Of a DNA stretch of 64,000 nucleotides, positions 23,984 through 31,842 are shown piece by piece; position 1 is the stretch's first letter, and each line of letters opens with the position of its first letter. The position numbers were made by a program, and so were the translations under genes. Source of the DNA: UBA2199 sp964628035 (GTDB taxonomy: Bacteria > Acidobacteriota > Aminicenantia > UBA2199); the NCBI GenBank assembly GCA_964628035.1, contig CAZVPI010000007.1:1-64000 (forward strand). The letters run 5' to 3'. Below the pieces are notes generated by a model. It was not told where the DNA came from, ran no database searches, and saw only the letters and a list, made by a program, of their open reading frames with translations.

Positions 23984-26691
23984 CAGGACTTCCTCTTCAT
24001 GCGCTCGATGTAGGCCGCCGCCTGGGCCGCCGCCGCCCCGGCGCTCAGGATGGAATCGGGGATGTCCAGCGGCCCGGTGGCGGTGCCGGCGCTGAACACC
24101 CCGGGGATGGAGGTGCGCGCCGGGTCGACCTGCTTCCCGGGCTGGGCTACGAACAGCGTCTCGTCGAAGTCCGGCCCGCCGCCGGCGAACAGCCCGCGGC
24201 AGCCGTCGCCGGCCACGATGCCCGTCGACAGCACCACCAGGTCGTGCTCGGCCTCGCGCACGGCGCCGTGGTCGTCGATGTCCTCGTAGCGCACCTTCAG
24301 GTTGCCGTTGCCGGCCTCGCTGACCTTGGCCACCTTGCCCTTGACAAAGCGCACGCCCATGGCCCGGGTTTGCTCGAAGAATTCGTCGTAGCCCTTGCCG
24401 AAGGCGCGGATGTCGATGTAGTAGATCGTGATGTCGGCCACCGGCAGCGCCCCCAGCAGCAGCTGCGCCTGCTTGAGCGAGTACATGCAGCAGACGCGCG
24501 AGCAGATGGGATTGTTCTGGGTGCGGTCGCGCGAGCCGACGCAGAAGACATAGGCGATGTTGGCCGGCGCCTTGCCGTCGCCGGGCCGCAGCACATGGTT
24601 GTAGGGGCGGGTGGGCGCCACCAGGCGGTCCATCTGCATGGCGGTGACGACGTTGGCGTACTTGCCGTAGCCGAATGTCTCCATGAGTTCGGCCGGGAAA
24701 AGGCGGAAGCCAGTGGCCAGCACCACGGCTCCGGCGCCGACCTCCTCGACCTGCTCGCGCTGGTCGAAGTCGATGGCGTCGGCCGGGCAGGCGCGCTTGC
24801 ATTCCTGGCACTCGCTGCAGATGCCGCAATTGAGGCAGTTGGCGGCACTGGCCAGGGCCTCCTCCTCGCTGAACGGCAGGTCGACCTCGGCGAAATCCTT
24901 GATGCGTTCGCGCGGGTGGCGCTCCGACTTCTCCACCCTGCGGGCCGGGAATTCGGCCTGCCGCGCCAGCACATCCTTTTTGTCGACGACCGGCAGCCGC
25001 GGGTCGAACTCGACATCCGCCAGCGTCTCGCCGCGCAGGAAGCGGTCGATGAAGAAGGCCGCCCGCTTGCCCAGCCCCATGGCCTGGACGATCATCGCCG
25101 GACCGGTCACGGCGTCGCCTGCGGCGAACAGCCAGGGCCGGTCGGACTGCAGCGTGCGCTCGTCGGCCCGTACCGTTCCGTCGCGGTTGAGCGGCAGCTC
25201 GCGCCGCAGGGCCGCCGCCTCGGCGCTCAAGCCGATGGCGACGATGGCCAGGTCGAAATCAGCGGTGAACTCCGAGCCGGGAACGGGCACCGTGCGGCGG
25301 CGGCCGCCGTTGCCTTCCGCGACCGGCTTCATGCGCACGCTGCGCACCCGCCGCAGGCGGCCGTTCTCCTGCTCGAAGGCCACGGGATTGCCGAGAAACT
25401 CCAGGACCACCCCCTCGGCCTCGGCCGCCGCGACCTCCTCGCCGGAGGCCGGCATCTCGGTTCGCGTGCGGCGGTACTGCAGGACGACCCTGGCCGCCCC
25501 CAGCCGCAGCGCCGTGCGCGCGGCGTCCACGGCCACGTTGCCGCCGCCGACCACCAGCGCGCTCTTGCCGCGCAGGTCGAGCTTCTGGCCGCAGAGGACC
25601 TCGGCCAAAAACTCGATGCCGCTGAAGACCTCCGGCAGCTCCTCCCCGGGGACCATGAGCCTCCTGGGCTTGGGCGTGCCGACGGCGACGAGGACGGCGT
25701 CGTAACCGCTGTCCTTGAGCGCGCTGAGCGAATCCACGCGAGCGCTGGCGCGGATCTCCACGCCCAGGGCGGTCACGTTGCGGATGTCGCGGTCGACGAC
25801 GTCCTTGGGCAGCCGGTAGTCGGGCAGGCTGGAGCGCAGCATGCCGCCCGGCTCTCGGTCGGCCTCGAAGACCGTGACCGGGTATCCCGAGCGTGCCAGG
25901 AAGTAGGCCGCGGTCAGGCCGGCCGGGCCCGAGCCGACGACCGCCACCTTCCTGTCCCGCGTATTTTCCATGGCGCCGTAGTCGGGCTCGGGATGGCGGG
26001 CGTAATACCAGTCGGCGACGAAGCGCTTCAGGTGGCGGATGTGCGGGGCGGCGCCGATCTCCTCCCGCGAGCACTCGCGCTGGCAGAAGGCATAGCAGGC
26101 GCGGCCTAGGGTGCCGACCAGCGGCGCGTCTTCCAGCACCAGCCGGAACGCTTTTTCAAACTCGCCCTGGCGGATGAGCGAGATGTAGCCGTTGGCCTTG
26201 ATGCCCGCCGGGCAGGCGTAGGTGCAGGGCGAGGTGCCGGCGCGGTCGATCACGGCCTTCTTGGGCACCGCCTGGGGATAGGCGATGTGGGCCACGCGCC
26301 GCGAGACGAGGTTCTCGTTGTATTCGTCGGGGACGGTGACGGTGCAGGCCTTCTCGCAGTCCTGGCAGCCGGTGCACTTGGCGAAGTCAACGAAGGCCGG
26401 CTTGCGCGCCACGCGGGCGCGGAAGCCGCCGGCCCCGTCGCGGCGCACCTCGCGCACCTCGCTGTAGACGCGCAGGTCGATGTTGGCGTGGCTGGCCGCC
26501 AGCGCCATCTTGGGGGTGGAGATGCAGGAGGCGCAGTCGAGCGTGGGGAAGACCTTGCTGAGCAGGATCATCTTGCCGCCGATGCTCGGCTCCTTTTCCA
26601 CCAGCAGCACCTTGTAGCCCATGTCGCCCAGGCTGACCGCCGCCTCCATGCCGGCGATGCCGGCGCCGAGGACCATCACGTCGTAGTCCAT
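23983..26691 (-). CDS. Chimeric HdrA with inserted GltD/NfnL-like flavoprotein module
   Basis: This 902-residue protein begins as an HdrA/QmoA flavoprotein (VMVLGAGIAGMEAAVSLGD; FPTLDCASCISTPKM) with a ferredoxin site CTGCQDCEKAC near 105-115. From about residue 155 to 560 it switches to a glutamate-synthase-beta-like unit: CP.GI...YI start, GRACYAFCQREC, FAD motif VVGSGPAGLTAAYFLA near 249-264 and NAD(P)H motif VVGGGNVAVDAARTALRLGA near 374-393. It then returns to a ferredoxin (CLNCGICSECQECKRACP near 618-635) and the rest of HdrA. The build suggests direct NAD(P)H input to an Hdr-type flavin. It starts one base after the MvhD-like gene. Confidence 0.88.
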   Translation of the reverse strand: MDYDVMVLGAGIAGMEAAVSLGDMGYKVLLVEKEPSIGGKMILLSKVFPTLDCASCISTPKMALAASHANIDLRVYSEVREVRRDGAGGFRARVARKPAFVDFAKCTGCQDCEKACTVTVPDEYNENLVSRRVAHIAYPQAVPKKAVIDRAGTSPCTYACPAGIKANGYISLIRQGEFEKAFRLVLEDAPLVGTLGRACYAFCQRECSREEIGAAPHIRHLKRFVADWYYARHPEPDYGAMENTRDRKVAVVGSGPAGLTAAYFLARSGYPVTVFEADREPGGMLRSSLPDYRLPKDVVDRDIRNVTALGVEIRASARVDSLSALKDSGYDAVLVAVGTPKPRRLMVPGEELPEVFSGIEFLAEVLCGQKLDLRGKSALVVGGGNVAVDAARTALRLGAARVVLQYRRTRTEMPASGEEVAAAEAEGVVLEFLGNPVAFEQENGRLRRVRSVRMKPVAEGNGGRRRTVPVPGSEFTADFDLAIVAIGLSAEAAALRRELPLNRDGTVRADERTLQSDRPWLFAAGDAVTGPAMIVQAMGLGKRAAFFIDRFLRGETLADVEFDPRLPVVDKKDVLARQAEFPARRVEKSERHPRERIKDFAEVDLPFSEEEALASAANCLNCGICSECQECKRACPADAIDFDQREQVEEVGAGAVVLATGFRLFPAELMETFGYGKYANVVTAMQMDRLVAPTRPYNHVLRPGDGKAPANIAYVFCVGSRDRTQNNPICSRVCCMYSLKQAQLLLGALPVADITIYYIDIRAFGKGYDEFFEQTRAMGVRFVKGKVAKVSEAGNGNLKVRYEDIDDHGAVREAEHDLVVLSTGIVAGDGCRGLFAGGGPDFDETLFVAQPGKQVDPARTSIPGVFSAGTATGPLDIPDSILSAGAAAAQAAAYIERMKRKS

Positions 26692-26692
26692 T

Positions 26693-27103
26693 TCAGGCCC
26701 CCTGAGCCGGCCGGCCCAGCTTGCGCAGCGCCTCGCTGAAGGTCACCATGTACTTCTGGAACGACTCGGCGCACACCGAGCAGACCGCCGCCATCTTCAC
26801 CCGCGCCGGCTCCAGCGCGCGCGCCTTCAGCAGCGCCTGCGCCGCGGCGACGGTGGCCGCCGTGCGCCGGGTGCAGTCGGGCACGAAGGAGCAGTCGCTG
26901 CCGTCGGCGGCGATGAAGACGCCGTCGAAGCCGCGCTCGAAGGCGCGGACGATCCAGCGCGGCTTGACGGCGCTGGAGCACGGCAGGGTGATCACAAACA
27001 CGCTGGCCGGGTAGTGCATCTTGTTGCGTCCAGCCAGGTCGATCCCCGGGTCGGAGACGTTGTCGGTTGAGAACACAAGGATGCGGGGCTTGAAATCATT
27101 CAT
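26693..27103 (-). CDS. MvhD-like (hydrogenase Fe-S subunit family) protein lacking some cysteines
   Basis: This 136-residue protein follows the MvhD/FlpD pattern: DLAGRNKMHYP, then a conserved hydrophobic-Cys segment (VITLPCSSAV), AFERGFDGVFIAA and SDCSFVPDC. In classical MvhD a CxxC near the N-terminus and a GCHPGDCH motif hold a 2Fe-2S cluster. Here the first pair is absent (FSTDNVSDPG) and the second motif reads AADGSDCSF, so the usual cluster is probably incomplete or altered. MvhD proteins pass electrons to HdrA, which is exactly the next gene. It overlaps the ArsR gene by 8 bp. Confidence 0.8.
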   Translation of the reverse strand: MNDFKPRILVFSTDNVSDPGIDLAGRNKMHYPASVFVITLPCSSAVKPRWIVRAFERGFDGVFIAADGSDCSFVPDCTRRTAATVAAAQALLKARALEPARVKMAAVCSVCAESFQKYMVTFSEALRKLGRPAQGA

Positions 27104-27434
27104 GGAACGTCTTCTCCATGGTTTGGATCAGGCCCGCCAGCCGCGGGTCGGCGATGCGGTAGTGGACGTGGTTGCCCTGGCGCCGCGCCAGCACCAGCCC
27201 CTCGCGGCGCATGCGCGTCAGATGCTGCGAGATGAGCGGCTGCGAGGCGTCGCACGCGGCGCGCAGGTCGCTGACGGTCGCTTCGCCCTTGGCCAGCCGG
27301 CAGAGCAGGAAAAGACGCTGCGGATGGGCTAGGCTCTTGAGCAGCGCCGCCACCCGGGCGCAGCGCTTCTTGGAGGCGGCAAGGTCGGACATCTGGGTCG
27401 CAGGGGGCGGTGAGGGCGCCCAGCCCCGCATCAT
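27096..27434 (-). CDS. ArsR-family transcriptional regulator
   Basis: This 112-residue winged-helix protein has the ArsR/SmtB pattern: LLKSLAHPQRLFLLCRLAKG, recognition region CDASQPLISQHLTRMRREG, and wing LVLARRQGNHVHYRIAD. Cysteines lie at residues about 25, 45 and 60, and some could sense persulfide or metal as in SqrR/BigR types. The first ATG (27434) overlaps the tusA stop as ATGA; an internal ATG at 27392 is an alternative. It probably represses its own operon through the palindrome upstream of tusA. Confidence 0.88.
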   Translation of the reverse strand: MMRGWAPSPPPATQMSDLAASKKRCARVAALLKSLAHPQRLFLLCRLAKGEATVSDLRAACDASQPLISQHLTRMRREGLVLARRQGNHVHYRIADPRLAGLIQTMEKTFHE

Positions 27435-27685
27435 TTCGTCTTCTTGACGAAGAGACGCCAGAAGCCGGCGTCCTCGACCACTCCCAGGAAATCATACCGC
27501 ATCTTGCCCGCCCACATGGGGATGTCGTTGTTGGTCCCCTCGTCGGACGAAAGAACTTCCATCACGGCGCCGACCGGGACGGAGGTGACCGCCTTCTTGG
27601 CTTCGAGCAGCGGCCCCGGGCAGGCCATGCCGCGGGCGTCGACCACCCTGTCGGCCTTGAGTCGCTTCAGTTCTTCCTGAGTCAT
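27431..27685 (-). CDS. tusA: TusA-family sulfur carrier protein
   Basis: This 84-residue TusA/SirA-like protein has the signature RGMACPGPLLEAKKAV; the Cys of CPGP carries the persulfide. It is the first gene of the Hdr/Qmo-like operon. I chose the ATG at 27685 because AAGGAG lies eight bases upstream; the ATG two codons earlier is too close to that site. TusA, DsrE2 and Hdr-like proteins together are the hallmark of sulfane-sulfur transfer pathways, as in the sHdr and Dsr systems. Confidence 0.9.
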   Translation of the reverse strand: MTQEELKRLKADRVVDARGMACPGPLLEAKKAVTSVPVGAVMEVLSSDEGTNNDIPMWAGKMRYDFLGVVEDAGFWRLFVKKTK

Positions 27686-27714
27686 GGGCATACTCCTTGA
27701 TCAAGGATTCGCGA

Positions 27715-27754
27715 GAATATTAGAATATTAAAATATTCTTATATTCACTGTCAA
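27715..27754 (-). promoter_or_regulatory. Promoter with overlapping ArsR-type palindromic operator
   Basis: On the minus strand a perfect -35 hexamer TTGACA (27754-27749) is followed 17-18 bases later by an AT-rich -10 candidate (TAATAT). A 32-bp palindrome with a single mismatched pair, from 27715 to 27746 (half site GAATATAAGAATATT), covers the spacer and the -10. The tusA start is 30 bases downstream. An ArsR-type repressor coded in the same operon is the natural ligand, by inference. Confidence 0.7.
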
Positions 27755-28059
27755 GAGGCGAACGAAATTTCCGGGATGACACTGGCGCCCTTGGTTCGAT
27801 CAGCTTCTGGCCAGCACAAACACCAACCTGCCCAAAATTCCTTTGCAGGAAACCTAATGAAACGGGCAGGACGAAAGCACCCATTTCCAAGCACCAAATC
27901 CACCTGGCGGGGACGATGCCCCCTGGCGGGGGCGATGGGACCCAAACCAGGGCCCTCGAAAGGAAAAGGCAAAAGTGAGGCGAACAGGCAATTTATTTTG
28001 GACGGCGCTGGTTTCTTGCTCGCACTAACACTAACGCTGCGAAATGGGTTTCCTTATCG
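27755..28059. other. Intergenic stretch without a recognisable gene
   Basis: About 300 bp separate the TusA promoter from the end of the lipoprotein gene. It contains a short imperfect tandem duplication (TGGCGGGGACGATG / TGGCGGGGGCGATG near 27904-27934). It ends with a module near 28009-28042 (TTCTTGCTCGCACTAACACT...) that recurs near 48250, 54975 and 59578. Confidence 0.5.
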
Positions 28060-28647
28060 TTACTTCCAGCGGAAATTTTCGTACGGGATCCTGACCGCCG
28101 TCCACGTCCCCTGGTTCGTGCCGTTGTCCCAGGTCCAGGTGCCGCTGATGGCCGGGATGGGAGTGATGAACTTGTGCCCCGCCAGGTCGCTGAACACGAG
28201 AGCCAGGCTGCCGGCGTTGGCCAGCCAGGTGCCGAAATGGCCGCGGTCGTCCCGGAACGTTCCCTGCAGCAGGCCGGCGCCCTCGAGCAGCACCGTGAAC
28301 TTGGTCTCCGCGCTGTTGGCGTCCAGGGCGGTGATCTCCCAGGGGCCGCGGGGATCGAACAGCCGCGCGACCAGCGCCGTGTCGTGATAGATGATGACGC
28401 TGGCGGCCGCCGCCTCGGTCTCCTCGTCGACCAGCACCTCGACCGTGTTCCGGGAGTCCTCGGCGACGTAATTATAGGCGACCTCCTCGAGCTCCTTGTG
28501 CGTGTACACGCCGTTGGCCGGGCTGCCGCTCACGCCGGCCTCCACGGTGACGGCAAGCTGGTAGTCGGGATGGCCGATGAACTTGCAGCCGGCCAGGGGC
28601 AGGAGCGCCACGCCGGCGGCCAGGACGAATCCGAGTGTTCGCTTCAT
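28060..28647 (-). CDS. Predicted lipoprotein, unknown function
   Basis: This 195-residue protein (from MKRTLGF at 28647) has a type II signal peptide with lipobox PLAGC around residues 18-22. The mature part has mixed alpha/beta character. It ends in a beta-rich region (SGTWTWDNGTNQGTWTAV) that resembles small secreted domains of the kind also seen at 62800-63261. No known family was recognised. It is divergent from the tonB gene across a repeat-filled gap. Confidence 0.75.
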   Translation of the reverse strand: MKRTLGFVLAAGVALLPLAGCKFIGHPDYQLAVTVEAGVSGSPANGVYTHKELEEVAYNYVAEDSRNTVEVLVDEETEAAAASVIIYHDTALVARLFDPRGPWEITALDANSAETKFTVLLEGAGLLQGTFRDDRGHFGTWLANAGSLALVFSDLAGHKFITPIPAISGTWTWDNGTNQGTWTAVRIPYENFRWK

Positions 28648-28714
28648 GAGCAAAGCTCCTTGGGGATCGAGCCCATATTATAATACAAATGCGCAAGATC
28701 GCCAAATGGAAATG

Positions 28715-28880
28715 GATGATCACGTGTTAGCGTTGGTGTTAGCAGGAAATTCAACGAACAAGAGGGGATAGTGACGATGGCAGCAGCGGCATCGATAAGG
28801 GCGTATGGCTTTTGCCGTACGCCGTACGCCCTCTGTCGAACGCCAATCTCCATGAAGTTCCCTTGCAACCCGGTTCGACA
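28715..28880. repeat. Intergenic mosaic repeat
   Basis: It holds the CTAACACTAACAC-type module in reverse orientation (GTGTTAGCGTTGGTGTTAGC near 28726-28745) and a GTACGGC-type module (GGGCGTATGGCTTTTGCCGT, then ACGCCGTACGCCC, near 28799-28833). No gene is seen; the following tonB ORF can be read through part of it but has a better start at 28927. Confidence 0.65.
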
Positions 28881-28926
28881 CCCCCTCGTCGAATATGATA
28901 CAGTATACAAGGAAAACGACCATCCC

Positions 28927-29859
28927 ATGTTTAAAATTATGCGCACAGGCGGGACGACCGAGAAAGACGACCGCGCCGGCGAAGGCAAGGCCCGGCGGCG
29001 GATCATCGTGCTTTCCCTTCTCCTGCACGTGCTGCTCCTTGTCGCCTGGAATTCGGCCCTGCTGGTCGACCTGGGCTCCCTGCTCCCCGTCGCCGCCGCC
29101 CCGGCCAAGGCCGCCCCCCTGGTCTTCGACCTGGAGACGCCCGAGGCCCCCCGCGAGGTGATCGCCACCCCTGACGACGCCCGCGCGGCCGAAGCGCCGC
29201 GCAGCGCCGAGTTCCTCTCCGACAAGAACGCCATGGCCCGCGACCAGGAGGCGCCCCCATCCCTGCCCGTGACCGGCTCCCCCTATTCCCGGGGCGACCT
29301 GGCCTCGCACGAGATCCCCGCGCCGCCGCCGGGCCCGCAGCAGGCCCGCCCCGCTGAGGCCCGGCCGGGACCGGAAACAAACGCCGAAAGGCCGGCCGAC
29401 GAAACCCCCGCCCCGACCGGGAGCGAGCCGTCCGCGGCCCCGGAAACGGGCCCCGCGACCGCCCCCCGCCGCCCCTTCCGCCTCGAGATGCCCTCCGTCC
29501 CGCACCGGCAGCTAGAGGGACGCGCCGGCGAGGAGGGCGGGCTTTCGTTCAACACCTACGACTGGGACTTCGCTCCCTACATGCTGGCCCTGAAGCGGCG
29601 CATCGGCCGCAACATCTTTCCGCCCCTGGCCTACACCATGCTGGGGATGATCGACGGCGACACCCTGCTGCGCTTCAAGATCTATCCCGACGGCCGCCTG
29701 GCCGACCTGGAGCTCCTGGCCTACAACGGGCACCGCTCGCTGATGGAGACCAGCCGTTCGGCCGTCACCATCTCCGCGCCCTTCCCCGCCCTGCCGGCCG
29801 ATTTTCCCAAGCCGTACCTGGAAGTGACCGCCAAGTTCACCTATTTCGTCAGGCGCTAA
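28927..29859 (+). CDS. TonB-like energy transducer
   Basis: This 310-residue protein has one N-terminal membrane helix (IIVLSLLLHVLLLVAW) and a long Pro/Ala/Glu-rich periplasmic linker (about residues 60-210). Its C-terminal domain fits the TonB fold (YMLALKRRIGRNIFPPLAY, DGDTLLRFKIYPDGRLADLE, SLMETSRSAVTISAPFPALP). The start at MFKIMRTGG is chosen because the upstream in-frame sequence is repeat. It is followed 12 bp later by ExbB- and ExbD-like genes, giving a complete proton-driven outer-membrane energising unit. Confidence 0.83.
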   Translation: MFKIMRTGGTTEKDDRAGEGKARRRIIVLSLLLHVLLLVAWNSALLVDLGSLLPVAAAPAKAAPLVFDLETPEAPREVIATPDDARAAEAPRSAEFLSDKNAMARDQEAPPSLPVTGSPYSRGDLASHEIPAPPPGPQQARPAEARPGPETNAERPADETPAPTGSEPSAAPETGPATAPRRPFRLEMPSVPHRQLEGRAGEEGGLSFNTYDWDFAPYMLALKRRIGRNIFPPLAYTMLGMIDGDTLLRFKIYPDGRLADLELLAYNGHRSLMETSRSAVTISAPFPALPADFPKPYLEVTAKFTYFVRR

Positions 29860-29871
29860 CAAAGGAGACCC

Positions 29872-30501
29872 ATGAAGAACGTCATCGAATTCCTGGCCAA
29901 GGGCGGCATCATCATGATCCCCCTGTTCCTGTGCTCGGTCGCCGCCCTGGCGGTGGCCATCGAAAAGTCGCTGGCCCTGCGGCGCCGCAAGATCATCGTC
30001 CCCGAGGTGGTCGGCGTGCTGGAGAACGTCACGGGGCCCGAAGACTTCGGCCTGGCCCTGTCCATCTGCGCAAAGCACCGCGGCCCCTTCGCCGGCCTCA
30101 TACGCCTCGGCCTGGAGAACCGCCTGCTGCCCCGCGAGGAGCTCAAGGAAGCGATGCTGGACCAGGGCCGCCAGGAAGTGCACCGCCTGGGCCGCGGGCT
30201 GGGCGTGCTGGAGACCGTGGCCGGCATCGCCCCGCTGCTGGGGCTGCTGGGAACGGTGCTCGGCATCCTCAAGGTCTTCAAGGTCATCTCGCTGATGGGC
30301 GTCGGCCAGGCGGCGGCCCTGGCCGGCGGCATCTCCGAGGCCCTGATCACCACCATCGCCGGGCTGTTCATCGGCATCCCGGCCCTGGTGGCCTACAATT
30401 ACTTCTCGGACAAGGCCGAGTCGCTGGTGCTGGAGATGGAGAAGCACTCCAACCTGCTGCTGGGCAAGATCGCCCGCTTCCCGGGCGGCGCGGGAGGGTG
30501 A
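29872..30501 (+). CDS. MotA/TolQ/ExbB proton channel family protein
   Basis: This 209-residue protein has three membrane helices: IIMIPLFLCSVAALAVAIE, then GVLETVAGIAPLLGLLGTVLGIL and ISEALITTIAGLFIGIPALVAY. The last two are the typical ExbB/TolQ pore helices, including the TTIAG and GLLGTV motifs. With the ExbD-like protein it forms the inner-membrane stator that uses proton flow to energise the adjacent TonB-like protein. ExbB and TolQ cannot be told apart by sequence alone; the TonB neighbour favours ExbB. Confidence 0.9.
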   Translation: MKNVIEFLAKGGIIMIPLFLCSVAALAVAIEKSLALRRRKIIVPEVVGVLENVTGPEDFGLALSICAKHRGPFAGLIRLGLENRLLPREELKEAMLDQGRQEVHRLGRGLGVLETVAGIAPLLGLLGTVLGILKVFKVISLMGVGQAAALAGGISEALITTIAGLFIGIPALVAYNYFSDKAESLVLEMEKHSNLLLGKIARFPGGAGG

Positions 30502-30502
30502 C

Positions 30503-30904
30503 GTGCGCCTGCAGGAGCGGCCGCGGCGCCGGGCCGTCATCAACATCACCTCGCTCATCGACGTCATCTTCATGCTGCTGCTGTTCTTCATGATCACCTC
30601 GACCTTCCTGGAACAGCCGGGGATCAAACTCGAGCTGCCGGCGGCCAAGGCCGAGGCGGTCGGCGAGCCACAGGAGTACGTGCTGACGGTCGACCGCCGG
30701 GGGGCGTTGTTCCTGAACCGCCGGCCGCTGGACCTGGAGAGCCTCGAGGCGGCGATCCGCGAGGCCCTGCCGCGCATGAGGGACTCGGCCCTGGTGCTCA
30801 AGGCCGACCAGGGGGTCACCCACGGGCTGGTGGTGCGCGTCATGGACCTGGCCAAGCGCGGCGGGGTCAAGAAGCTCATCATCGGCACCAAGCCCGAGAA
30901 CTAG
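30503..30904 (+). CDS. ExbD/TolR family protein
   Basis: This 133-residue protein begins with GTG at 30503, one base after the ExbB stop. It has the ExbD/TolR membrane helix with its conserved Asp (NITSLIDVIFMLLLFFMIT) and a periplasmic domain ending in VVRVMDLAKRGGVKKLIIGT. It is the third member of the TonB-ExbB-ExbD operon. Confidence 0.9.
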   Translation: MRLQERPRRRAVINITSLIDVIFMLLLFFMITSTFLEQPGIKLELPAAKAEAVGEPQEYVLTVDRRGALFLNRRPLDLESLEAAIREALPRMRDSALVLKADQGVTHGLVVRVMDLAKRGGVKKLIIGTKPEN

Positions 30905-30919
30905 CCGATACCCTTGACC

Positions 30920-31080
30920 AGGCGGCGGTAAGGGGATCGGCAGGCTTGGCATACGGCGCACGGCGGACGGCAAACCCCTGTACCGCTCGATTTCGTCAAG
31001 GGCCCGCTGCCGTATGCCGTACGCCGTGAACCGTCCGCCAAGCCCGTTCTGGGAAGCCCCTTTTTGACACCCTCGCTTTT
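30920..31080. repeat. Intergenic mosaic repeat, GTACGGC type, inverted arms
   Basis: GCATACGGCGCACGGCGGAC near 30950-30969 and GCCGTATGCCGTACGCCGTG near 31009-31028 face each other as imperfect inverted repeats of the ATACGGCGTACGG type. The arms can pair across a 40-bp loop. No gene is seen between exbD and lptB. Confidence 0.6.
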
Positions 31081-31122
31081 GGATGCTATTATTACGTGGG
31101 GATTCCCGTTGTTGATCCAACC

Positions 31123-31839
<717 letters not shown>

Positions 31840-31842
31840 CCC

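Noticed and set aside
22211..24829. A single 872-codon gene covering HdrA and part of the chimeric HdrA
   Set aside because: The first 280 codons are out of frame with the real upstream gene; the true start is at 23983 (TGATG overlap).
22040..26109. Long plus-strand open frames (over 600 codons) opposite the HdrA genes
   Set aside because: They are Gly/Ala/Arg/His-rich mirror translations of GC-rich genes with clear families on the minus strand.
28771..28926. N-terminal extension of the TonB-like protein
   Set aside because: This part translates an intergenic repeat; the ATG at 28927 sits directly before the membrane helix.
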